A stretch of 14,069 nt of DNA from Bacteroidales bacterium (GTDB lineage Bacteria > Bacteroidota > Bacteroidia > Bacteroidales > P3): NCBI GenBank assembly GCA_017545365.1, contig JAFWOP010000078.1, positions 1-14,069 on the forward strand. The letters run 5' to 3'. Both the position numbers and the translations under genes were made by a program. The notes under the pieces were generated by a model. It saw only the letters and a program-made list of their open reading frames with translations. It ran no database searches and had not been told where the DNA came from. Positions 10,701 to 14,069 of the stretch are shown one piece after another (position 1 is the stretch's first letter; each line of letters begins with the position of its first letter).

Positions 10701-13191
10701 GCACCACCTGGCGCTGACGGTGAACCGCTCGTTCAACGTGGCCAACATCTACGTGGACCGCACCCTGCGCAACACCTTCGCCACCGACTCGCTCGGAGGC
10801 ATCAGCGGAGGCCACCCGCTCATAGGAGCCGCACGCACCACCACCGTCAGGGACGACGGCACCGTGGAGACCACCGACACGAACAATGCGCTCAGAGGAA
10901 ACATAGACGAGCTGTGCCTCTTCGCACAGGCACTGCCACTCTCGCTCATACAGACATACGCCACGAAGAGCCCGCAGGGCGACGAGACGGGACTGCTGAC
11001 CTACCTCAGCTTCGACCGACAGGAGCGGCAGAAGGACAACGACATCGTACTCGTGGCCTATCCCTACAGCAGGAAGCTCTACCTCGACGACCAGCGCAAC
11101 ATACGCTACGTGCTCGACCCCGTGACAAAGCTGCCCACCGACACGCTGGTGCGCGACTATCTGTTCGACGCTGCACCCGGCGACATCCTGGCACACATCA
11201 CCGACCAGACGGCGGCACCAGTGGCCCCCTACGAGGAGCTGAAGAACCTGAACTTCGGATTCACCGGAGAGGGACACAAGGTGCTGGTGAGCCTCAACGA
11301 GAGCAGCGCACGACTGAACCGACGCAACATCTACGTCACGCTGCGCGACGTGGAGGACAAGAACGGCAACGCCATGGCCTCGCCGCAGACGGCCTGCTAC
11401 TTCGTGAACAACAGCTCGCTGCAGTGGACAAAGAACCACACCGACGGGATAGCTCTCTACGGCAGGGGAACCGACATCTACCTCGACTTCATGAACACCA
11501 GCGCCACGAGCCACACCTACACCATCGAGGGATGCCCCGTGTGGCTCACCTTCGACAAGTACACCGACGTGATAGGCCCGCAGCGCGAGATCACGGTGAG
11601 GGCCACCGTGAGCAAGGATCTCAACGTGGGCAGCTACGACGAGATCATCTACCTCACCGATGAGGACGGCGTCACAGAGCCGCTATACCTCACACTCACC
11701 GTGGAGCAGCTGCAGCCCGACTGGACATGGAACGTGGACGATGACCTGCTGAAATACTCGATGAACATCGCGGGAAAGGTGCTGGTGAACGGCGAGGTGG
11801 ACATCGACACTCGCGACGTGGTAGGAGTGTTCGACCGGCAGAACCGCTGCCACGGCATTGCCAACGTGAGCTACTCGGCACGCACGGGAGAGAGCGACAT
11901 CTTCATCACTGTCTACGACAGCAACAAGAGCGGTACCGACCTGTACTTCAAGCTCTGGCAGTACTCCACAGGCCTGGAGCTCATGCTCACAGCCGACGGC
12001 AAGCAGACCATCCCCTTCAAGGCCGACACCAGCATGGGCATCACCACGCCCGTGCGCTTCGAGGGCGGAGAGCTGTTCGTGCAGACCTTCAACCTGAAGG
12101 AGGGATGGAACTGGGTGTCGTTCAACGTGGCCAGCGAGAAGCTCTTCAACCTGAACAACCTGCTCGGCGGGCTGCCCTGGCAGAACGGCGACGTGCTCAC
12201 GGAGATGAGCGGCAGCACCACACTGACCTACACCAACGGCACATGGCTGGCTACGGGAAGCGCCAAGAACACCATCATCACGCCGCAGAAGGGCTATGCC
12301 ATCAAGGTGGCACGCGACATAGAGTTCCCCGTGGGAGGAAGCATCATCAAGGCAGCCGACATGCGCACCGTCCAGGTGAGCCACGGATGGAACGGCATAG
12401 GCTACACGCCCATGCTCAACCTCAGCGTGAAGACGGCACTGAGCGACTACTACGACAACGCCACGCCGGGCGACATCATCAAGAGCCACGACGAGTTTGC
12501 CTACTTCACCAAGACAGGTGGCACGGGCCGCTGGCGCGGCAGCCTGGAGTACATGAAGCCCGGACAGGGATACATGCTCCTGCGCAACGGCGAGGGCACG
12601 GCAGCGTTCACCTACCCCTTCTACGAGCCTGGCTCCACGTTCATCGACGCCTGGGCCGTGGCCGGCAGCCGCAGGGCACCCGCAAGCCTGGAGGCAAGCC
12701 CTGACGACAGCGGACACCGCTGGCGCCACACCATGTCAGTATGCGCCGTCATAGAGGGCTTCGAGCCTCAAGAGGGCGACCGCCTAGTGGCCTATGCCGA
12801 AGGAGAACCCTGCGGAGCCACCGCCGCCACTGTGCTCAGCGGTTCTGCCGCTGAGGAAAGCGAGCCGCTCTACCTCAATATCGGCGGCGAGAAGCAGGCC
12901 GACCTCTGGTTCGCCATCGAGCGCGACGGCGACATCGTCGCCTCGACCGGCAACGTGCTCACCTTCCGCGTCGACGACGTGGTGGGCAGTCCCGACGAAC
13001 CCTTCGCCCTCCGCTTTGCCGCCAGCGCAACAGGCATCAGCGCTACGCTAAATGATAAAGGAGAAATGAGAAATGATGAATACTACGACCTACAGGGCCG
13101 CCGCATGAAACGTTCAATGGTCAATGGTCATCGGTCAATGATAAAGAAGGGCGTGTATATACATAATGGTAACAAGGTCGTGATAAAGTAA
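1618..13191 (+). CDS. Giant exported multidomain mosaic protein with LamG, GLUG and discoidin domains and a T9SS tail
   Basis: Single open frame of 3857 codons, with no named homologue that I recognise. The ATG at 1618 follows an AT-rich leader (ATTTATTATG) like that of the downstream gene; ATG 1657 (residue 14) is an alternative that gives a shorter signal peptide. Approximate order by residue: signal peptide 1-47; unassigned beta-rich region 48-314; Fn3-like 315-440; unassigned 441-541; two GLUG-like beta-helix blocks 542-935; Fn3 1062-1160; carboxypeptidase-regulatory-like sandwiches 1166-1400; discoidin 1582-1721; unassigned core 1722-2664; Ig-like (SbsA/Big_5 type) 2665-2720; LamG 2722-2921 and 2942-3141; BACON-like 3270-3362; C-terminal beta modules 3368-3805; T9SS tail 3822-3857. 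No catalytic domain is apparent, so a surface adhesin or glycan-binding protein is the likeliest role, by inference from the lectin-like folds. It probably crosses the inner membrane by Sec and the outer membrane by type IX secretion. Confidence 0.93.
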   Translation: MALIQLYKQRQQTMMTTDTRTTRRGRPWQMLLLLLALLVVGAGRAAASYVEDTYRYSVTLSGSNTITIKAPVYDEKGADNWVDNGYLKVQVADKDGNFGSEKTVIWWTKDENSHDNDDSDLWTKFWTAMDGSFDITQGNSGSHFTLTKGDGTLRRLVYENSDGNTYDFTVVWRLPYDLLGKTLKFSWDVKCDYTNGLAWDTHYSVSPSGCEITMPMAQATIAPQATMATMSYSEVGQLEMPWFMGATTLTAVRYEYVDAYGITVWKEMPTNENNGTIYLDATVPHDNFAVVVSYKDNDGYDVTNISSGTQNLQMIHAPVGLTATPTGNHKAAVRLDWHIRHTGTNDITSSDFFEVQRSLTGQEADFVTIGSVPFTIDLKNPYFTFTDSTLVAAVTAAQLTAGSSLPNLTYRVRRMMTQTWGWDGNPCAQRVEAPLSGIHLQRLKSYSARWEDERAYSVRVTWDYVDEPNAVWDDRAKMMMVVTMKNSAGQPTDTLRYELTADERDSRTKVLDFSRPCLKYDVRMFVDPGTSPLRSWDLPDAMRIASAADWDAFCQRVKEARGERDVNAVLCADITTSNYCGADDATYRGTFDGNGHTLTYNKQNYNQQYVGPFYSVGDATIRNLHTAGTITSSQKFVGGIAAWSNGNTIIENCHSSVSIGSTVNGDATNGGIVAVCGGGQLTIVDCLFDGSLTGTNSNCIGGFVGWSTGKVNIVNSHFAPSKVEIKYDGCRNWARMSNYDNLSVTNSYYTTSIEQSTDDLFIIRSKADWTAFNNAVKKGSDKDINVLLNTDLSLTTEDIIGRTGPTSGWNYHGTFDGNGHTLSIDFSDEVGYNIGLFFSVARNTTIRNLRVTGKVSGSSETSPLIRGSRYGTNLNIDHVWVSADATSKGQLAGFVSEVREGNTIKMNDCLFDGNLTHTEWGGTADCFLFVGNISPNSNWQQTRLYERGNYVGSSIDYEFAMNHWYGNKGPIVSYYKWSDTDFCLSSHDFKELPEDCRNITDQDTVLARMNASMPGQWEKDGSGNAVPIIGMTGARAKVALGPGWQVVSGKAVPLTVTVNVNPTSLPDFYHEGTGRISKKLLAETRQSSVVLTWDLEDGVVDYFQVLRRLKGSSDDWDVVAPQVDKMGYEDKTVSPLENYEYKVVAVADCEGTHTSETDVVPGSCRHSGRVSGYVRMNDGTGVAGIQVEIAREGHDGDKTTVTTDESGYFMADDLSYYGGRSITYIVSPVSRDKIVLEVESRSVTFDNESNDEQLPEFTITSGHRFSGYVMYEGTSIPVKGAHFLVDGRELHDASGRLVETGYDGSFSFRVLSGNRRIQAVMDGHDFTGEGYFKGPEGHNFTDDVAQIYFYDKTKVLLAGRVAGGDDQGRLPLQNNLSRNNLGDGLTMVFTLEGDNTSWLVYDNLNPGLSQRIDTVWHKGGNHHTVVTTQRKRMEVKPDSITGEYELKLPPVRWKVQQIYCKGYATLFQEGQVSQVVDLTDCLNATDSIHEGTFMDVDQQSIYRPRETCKARFSRIYHAPVEIAYRQIGYDTFSYFGDKTYTATTVGGTKTEVPLAYAGKMTGWVDEITGKKIELDENETHTPKLTGTDGVCTSALEGKCKYEYLFDDDVTTRWMYYSPAWVEFKTDHLVSVKQYTMTTFVFNSSNLGCCPKSWTLKARANEKDAWKTISAVEDGKMTDSEVKAYTFDVDDEGFYKYFRLDVTDVRYSSNGGVQLAEFSLTCRGSEDMKPVPVYEGGTLYTFGHPVFSVGRKYPIEISVGERYIYNNDTRLGRVDRVSVGGGTVNVHNGMRNGMDQETVELNADGQGIYYLLAEATPRLLTGEDALHTVTMTLTQDGTTYEAEPLRGYTLNMFSTGTAKDVLVNGMPILVDVLRDPPGGGSSATLAKGSTLKYSYTLDMSLTAGLHLDITTGTKVDNYTGSVAAPNGVGETSGLINGADNKKRVDLDYAFDMEGHKGWTYTMNLDQDISTSTAPGMVGADADLFIGITQNIVTSTYSTIRAIPDGLYRQMLGRIGGGQTYGISENFGTLVHIAEGRDEKDSLYHLVRDESIGYGPEVKSQFVHSQKYIVTELIPQKVKELRSLMFTGTADEAQTQANATGKPVYRSLRSEDDERFAVMNTKDGKHVYNLSTAPQGEEMNYVIHLPAGTSGTPDDEVYTISQIIYAWVQMLANNEYDKLAASEHVANYDVDGGSTLSYSETFESEFDVNDYYHLPGIVGADYFDSPGSDFGATFASGVGVKAVEQIMKSVYNNYVNTQATAENYATQIPGSAWVTMYFLGKTFEFSLLPILNYATKDVSGESKAYSRKESFNISMDKLSHLNFDVYRAMPDTAKIKDGKVFDVFTSHNFVELTQIVEKNLRRGVDILPENIRYARGFVYRTRGGATANPWENARHTHFYKEGTLLDERTKKIENPKITVDRQSVSGVPYGEPVRFTIYLTNDSEDPEAAARAITEFSLYQDDTANPYGAKITLDGQAINSSGRKIILAPGEVVTKVVEVTGGNSFDLEGLTIGIASDEDWRQIYDEVKLDVHYLHQAGPVLIATPGDKWVMNTYAQYNDDRGWFLPVTISGFDKHQHNFDHIEFQYKESLRGDDSWTNLCSYYADAKLMEAASGVRELIPENGNIETQFYGEGTVMEKAYDLRAVLYCRNGNTFLTSASPIVSGVKDTRRPQLFGTPEPKTGIVKAGDDIVFNFSEDIEYNYLNAITNFEVKGEVNTDNVSEAVSLQFDGQGSLESEAQRNFSGKDVTIDMMIRPEMNGSDMPLFSHGTNGKRLQLWLTPEYKLKAVVDDNTYISSDTIVKHGFTQVALVIDYSTDDVAQTADGEKASGQLRFYNGGKEIGRATLQEAYHGTGRLIFGRTNEVDRMKSQYYHGRMMEARLWYRALTGGQVGTTYGSRRLTGYEMGLVDYYPMNEGSGDYAIDRTQGANAELMGAAWAMPRGLSLSVDWDDKGIALTQQALSRTDEQDYTLMFWFKTDSEGRGVLLSNGAGTKTEVNARNQFNIAFEAEKLMYRSNGMAVEVPGDWSDGQWHHLALTVNRSFNVANIYVDRTLRNTFATDSLGGISGGHPLIGAARTTTVRDDGTVETTDTNNALRGNIDELCLFAQALPLSLIQTYATKSPQGDETGLLTYLSFDRQERQKDNDIVLVAYPYSRKLYLDDQRNIRYVLDPVTKLPTDTLVRDYLFDAAPGDILAHITDQTAAPVAPYEELKNLNFGFTGEGHKVLVSLNESSARLNRRNIYVTLRDVEDKNGNAMASPQTACYFVNNSSLQWTKNHTDGIALYGRGTDIYLDFMNTSATSHTYTIEGCPVWLTFDKYTDVIGPQREITVRATVSKDLNVGSYDEIIYLTDEDGVTEPLYLTLTVEQLQPDWTWNVDDDLLKYSMNIAGKVLVNGEVDIDTRDVVGVFDRQNRCHGIANVSYSARTGESDIFITVYDSNKSGTDLYFKLWQYSTGLELMLTADGKQTIPFKADTSMGITTPVRFEGGELFVQTFNLKEGWNWVSFNVASEKLFNLNNLLGGLPWQNGDVLTEMSGSTTLTYTNGTWLATGSAKNTIITPQKGYAIKVARDIEFPVGGSIIKAADMRTVQVSHGWNGIGYTPMLNLSVKTALSDYYDNATPGDIIKSHDEFAYFTKTGGTGRWRGSLEYMKPGQGYMLLRNGEGTAAFTYPFYEPGSTFIDAWAVAGSRRAPASLEASPDDSGHRWRHTMSVCAVIEGFEPQEGDRLVAYAEGEPCGATAATVLSGSAAEESEPLYLNIGGEKQADLWFAIERDGDIVASTGNVLTFRVDDVVGSPDEPFALRFAASATGISATLNDKGEMRNDEYYDLQGRRMKRSMVNGHRSMIKKGVYIHNGNKVVIK
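3241..4419 (+). other. Two tandem GLUG-like beta-helix blocks
   Basis: Two blocks repeat about 224 residues apart. GTFDGNGHT recurs at residues 589 and 813, DCLFDG at 685 and 908, and each block opens with an ADW.AF segment and contains IRNL turns. This is the pattern of GLUG-like and right-handed beta-helix repeats in large bacterial adhesins. The first block is GC-rich like its surroundings; the second is AT-richer from about 4081 onward, suggesting separate histories. Confidence 0.65.
4801..5670 (+). other. Fn3 domain and carboxypeptidase-regulatory-like sandwiches
   Basis: Residues 1062-1160 read as an Fn3 fold (VVLTWDLEDG, YFQVLRR, YEYKVVAV). They are followed by two segments starting near residues 1166 and 1262 with the G.V....G.PV.G pattern and a later DESGYF or YDGSFSF turn, typical of CarboxypepD_reg/CNA-B-like sandwiches. 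A third degenerate copy may begin near residue 1352. These are spacer or binding domains, not enzymes. Confidence 0.6.
6361..6780 (+). other. Discoidin (F5/8 type C)-like domain in an AT-richer island
   Basis: Residues 1582-1721 carry the discoidin layout: an early LFDDDVTTRW, then WVEFKT, a central PKSWTLKARA with W..I, and a closing YFRLDVTDV and LAEFSL. Such domains bind glycans or proteins. Hand counts give 45, 42 and 40% G+C on lines starting 6541, 6601 and 6721, against 63% on a line sampled at 10201. The AT-richer stretch starts near 6330, close to the domain edge. Confidence 0.75.
6781..9609 (+). other. Unassigned core of the giant protein
   Basis: Residues 1722-2664 match no domain I can name. 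Notable landmarks are VDVLRDPPGGGSSA (1869-1882), a TRGG...NPWE...THFYKEGTLLDE stretch from residue 2379, and an Ig-like segment with FTIYLTND around residues 2420-2510. I recall similar motifs from other very large secreted LamG proteins, so this may be a conserved family core into which lectin domains have been inserted, but I cannot confirm that here. Confidence 0.5.
9610..11040 (+). other. Ig-like domain followed by two LamG domains
   Basis: DTRRPQLFGTPEP (from residue 2665) with FNFSEDI fits an SbsA/Big_5-type Ig-like domain. Two concanavalin-like LamG domains follow, residues 2722-2921 and 2942-3141. Their marks are SLQFDGQGS, then HGRMMEARLWYRALTGGQV, and in the second copy YTLMFWFKTD, DGQWHHLALTVNRS and GNIDELCLFAQAL. 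LamG domains usually bind carbohydrates or matrix proteins. The first copy lacks the WHH signature and is more diverged. Confidence 0.8.
11425..13035 (+). other. BACON-like domain and repeated C-terminal beta modules
   Basis: Residues 3270-3362 resemble a BACON domain (CPVWLTF, LNVGSYDEII, LYLTLTVE). Residues 3368-3466 and 3698-3805 are two copies of one beta module, aligned by DVVGVF...CHG (3400-3413) and DRLVAYAEGEPCG (3721-3733). Between them lies a paired GW module: EGWNWVSFNV and later GWNGIGYTP, with GDIIKS and PGQGYMLL (residues about 3485-3662). I have seen such GW modules near the C-termini of Bacteroidetes secreted proteins; their function is unknown to me. Confidence 0.55.
13050..13077 (+). 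repeat. Coding heptanucleotide array, AAATGAK type
   Basis: Four heptamers in tandem, AAATGAT, AAAGGAG, AAATGAG and AAATGAT, lie in the linker just before the sorting tail and encode NDKGEMRND. The codon use is unlike the surrounding GC-rich gene, suggesting that the array invaded or expanded within the linker. Confidence 0.75.
13081..13188 (+). other. Type IX secretion C-terminal sorting tail
   Basis: YDLQGRR (residues 3823-3829) and KGVYIHNGNKVVIK (3844-3857) are the two conserved ends of a Por_Secre_tail/T9SS type A-like signal as seen in Prevotella-type proteins. The loop between them is usually a few residues; here it holds the SMVNGHR repeat array. Confidence 0.8.
13114..13141 (+). repeat. 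Coding heptanucleotide array, TCAATGG type
   Basis: Four tandem heptamers, TCAATGG, TCAATGG, TCATCGG and TCAATGA, sit inside the sorting-tail coding region. Three units make seven codons, giving SMVNGHR and then SMI. The array splits the two conserved halves of the secretion signal. Confidence 0.8.
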
Positions 13192-13202
13192 TATTTGAAA
13201 CA

Positions 13203-13228
13203 ACGGATTAAAACGGATTTAACGGATT
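13203..13228 (+). repeat. Three ACGGATT direct repeats
   Basis: ACGGATT occurs at 13203-13209, 13213-13219 and 13222-13228, joined by A/T spacers, directly after the stop of the giant gene. A run of six T ends the block at 13227-13232. I associate such ACGGATTTAA runs with Bacteroidetes intergenic DNA; no function is known to me. Confidence 0.65.
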
Positions 13229-13242
13229 TTTTCTAAATTATG

Positions 13243-13481
13243 TTTCGGAAGTACAATGCGCAGCTAAGGCCGAAGGCCTGTCAGATTACAGGCAGGGGTA
13301 AAACCCCTGCTAATCACGCGGATAACGCAAGCCCCGAAGGGGCGACAGGCTTATCGGCGCTATGCTCTGCCGCCCCTTCAGGGCTAAGGTTACCACCGGC
13401 ATCTTTGCAGGGGTTTCACCCCTGCCTGTGGTCTGAACGCCCCTTCGGGGCTTTACGGCAGGGCATTTCCAGCTTCCGAAA
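13243..13481. repeat. Inverted pair of three-hairpin repeat units
   Basis: The ends are perfect 9-base inverted repeats, TTTCGGAAG (13243-13251) and CTTCCGAAA (13473-13481). The left arm holds three hairpins: AGGCC-GAA-GGCCT (13267-13279), GCAGGGGT-AAA-ACCCCTGC (13292-13310) and GCCCC-GAA-GGGGC (13331-13343). The right arm holds the same set on the other strand: GCCC...GGGC (13372-13384), GCAGGGGT-TTC-ACCCCTGC (13407-13425) and GCCCC-TTC-GGGGC (13439-13451). Read as reverse complement, the right arm aligns to the left arm along nearly its whole length. It resembles a REP/BIME-like palindromic element and could also end transcription from the giant gene. Confidence 0.75.
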
Positions 13482-13514
13482 TTTGAGTTACTAACAAGTT
13501 TTAATATTTATATT

Positions 13515-14069
13515 ATGAATACGAATCATAGAACAAGGAGTAAATCCCGCCTCCTTAGGTATCTACTCCCCTCCCTCACAGGGAGGGGCAGGGGGGTGGG
13601 TCTGTTCCTCCTCTCGGCAGCCCTGTCGTTGCAGGTGTCTGCCTACACCGTGACCCATGTAGCCGAGGCGCCCCAGTGGCAGATAGACTGGAGCTATAAC
13701 CAGCCGCGCCCCGACTGGCAGGAGCCATCGCCATCTGCCTACATCAACTTCTCCGTAATCCTTGTCACCCTTGAGGATGAACTGCAGCCCTATGCCTCGG
13801 ATAACGACCTGCTGGGCCTCTTCGTCGGCGACGAGCTGCGCGGCATGTCGGGGCCGGCCCTCGACATGAGCACTGGCGAGACAGACACCAACCACTTCTT
13901 GGTGAAAGCCTACGGCAACGAGAGCGACGGCGACATGATAGATGTCACCTTGAAGTACTACAATGCCCAGCTGCGTCAGGTTTTCTCACGCTCCACCACC
14001 ATGACTTACGACCCGGACGAGGTGTTAGGCATCGAGGAGGACTTCATCCCTAATTTCACCCTCGGCTCG
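13515..14069 (+). CDS. Exported protein sharing the giant protein's beta module (3' end outside window)
   Basis: Open frame from ATG 13515 to the window edge, 185 residues visible. The leader TATTTATATTATG resembles that of the giant gene. The N-terminus is a signal peptide with hydrophobic core LFLLSAALSLQV (residues 30-41) and a likely cut after VSA (43). It is preceded by an odd LLPSLTGRGRGVG insert encoded by a C/G-rich hairpin. Residues from about 76 onward (YINFSVIL, then DNDLLGLFVGDELRG at 96-110 and a YGNESDG turn) match the DVVGVF...CHG and DRLVAYAEGEPCG modules at the C-terminus of the giant protein. The two may belong to one surface complex or have shared modules by duplication. 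No catalytic motif is visible. I do not recognise the full protein. No clear promoter is seen between it and the repeat element. Confidence 0.82.
   Translation, partial: MNTNHRTRSKSRLLRYLLPSLTGRGRGVGLFLLSAALSLQVSAYTVTHVAEAPQWQIDWSYNQPRPDWQEPSPSAYINFSVILVTLEDELQPYASDNDLLGLFVGDELRGMSGPALDMSTGETDTNHFLVKAYGNESDGDMIDVTLKYYNAQLRQVFSRSTTMTYDPDEVLGIEEDFIPNFTLGS
13568..13600 (+). repeat. Hairpin and G-quadruplex-capable insert in signal-peptide codons
   Basis: CCCCTCCCT (13568-13576) pairs perfectly with AGGGAGGGG (13580-13588) around a CAC loop. The right arm continues into four G-tracts with the layout G3-A-G4-CA-G6-T-G3 (13581-13600) on the coding strand, which meets the usual G-quadruplex pattern. 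The encoded PSLTGRGRGVG precedes the hydrophobic core. I associate similar C/G-rich repeats with Bacteroidetes intergenic DNA, so this looks like a repeat that entered the gene start. Confidence 0.7.

Noticed and set aside
9943..11514. 523-codon open frame on the minus strand
   Set aside because: Antisense to the clearly recognisable LamG domains, with the same biased composition; a compositional shadow.
13203..13481. CRISPR array
   Set aside because: The repeats are palindromic hairpins or short direct repeats with unequal, short A/T spacers. There is no regular repeat-spacer pattern and no cas gene nearby.
13240..13494. 84-codon open frame in the intergenic repeat
   Set aside because: It is the translation of the inverted hairpin element itself. 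Similar frames arise wherever such palindromic repeats occur, and there is no independent coding evidence.
13563..13895. 110-codon open frame on the minus strand
   Set aside because: Antisense to the start of the downstream exported protein, whose signal peptide and module are convincing.

Overview
The window looks like a chromosomal segment of a Bacteroidales bacterium, most likely in the Prevotella group. Three things point there. A TAnnTTTG-type -7 promoter element (TACCTTTG) precedes the main gene. The giant secreted protein ends in a C-terminal segment typical of type IX secretion (YDLQGRR...KGVYIHNGNKVVIK). The intergenic DNA carries short repeats and palindromes of a kind I associate with this group. 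No strand-minus gene is supported.

Layout. (1) Positions 1-1264 hold two overlapping genes: the 3' part of an AAA15/RloA-type ATPase and a complete RloB-family protein. This pairing resembles the two-gene AbiL/RloAB abortive-infection type of phage defence. (2) Positions 1265-1617 are an intergenic region with three small hairpins or palindromes, a 10-bp-period direct repeat and the -7 promoter element. (3) Positions 1618-13191 hold one uninterrupted 3857-codon gene for a giant exported mosaic protein. In order it has a signal peptide, Fn3-like domains, two GLUG-like beta-helix blocks, an Fn3 domain, carboxypeptidase-regulatory-like beta-sandwiches, a discoidin (F5/8 type C) domain, a core of about 900 residues I cannot assign, an Ig-like domain, two LamG domains, a BACON-like domain, repeated C-terminal beta modules and a T9SS sorting tail. 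(4) Positions 13192-13514 are packed with repeats, including an inverted pair of roughly 105-bp three-hairpin units. (5) Positions 13515-14069 hold the start of a second exported protein, open to the window edge, which shares a beta-sandwich module with the C-terminus of the giant protein.

The two halves appear functionally separate: an intracellular defence cassette at about 50% GC (hand counts on single lines), followed by cell-surface or secreted proteins in GC-rich DNA (63-67% on sampled lines). The giant gene is itself a mosaic: the discoidin block and the second GLUG block are AT-richer islands (40-45% GC on sampled lines). The most interesting features are those two islands, two heptanucleotide arrays inside the sorting-signal coding region (a gain or loss of one unit would remove the secretion tail), the inverted three-hairpin element, and a hairpin/G-quadruplex-capable insert in the signal-peptide codons of the last gene.
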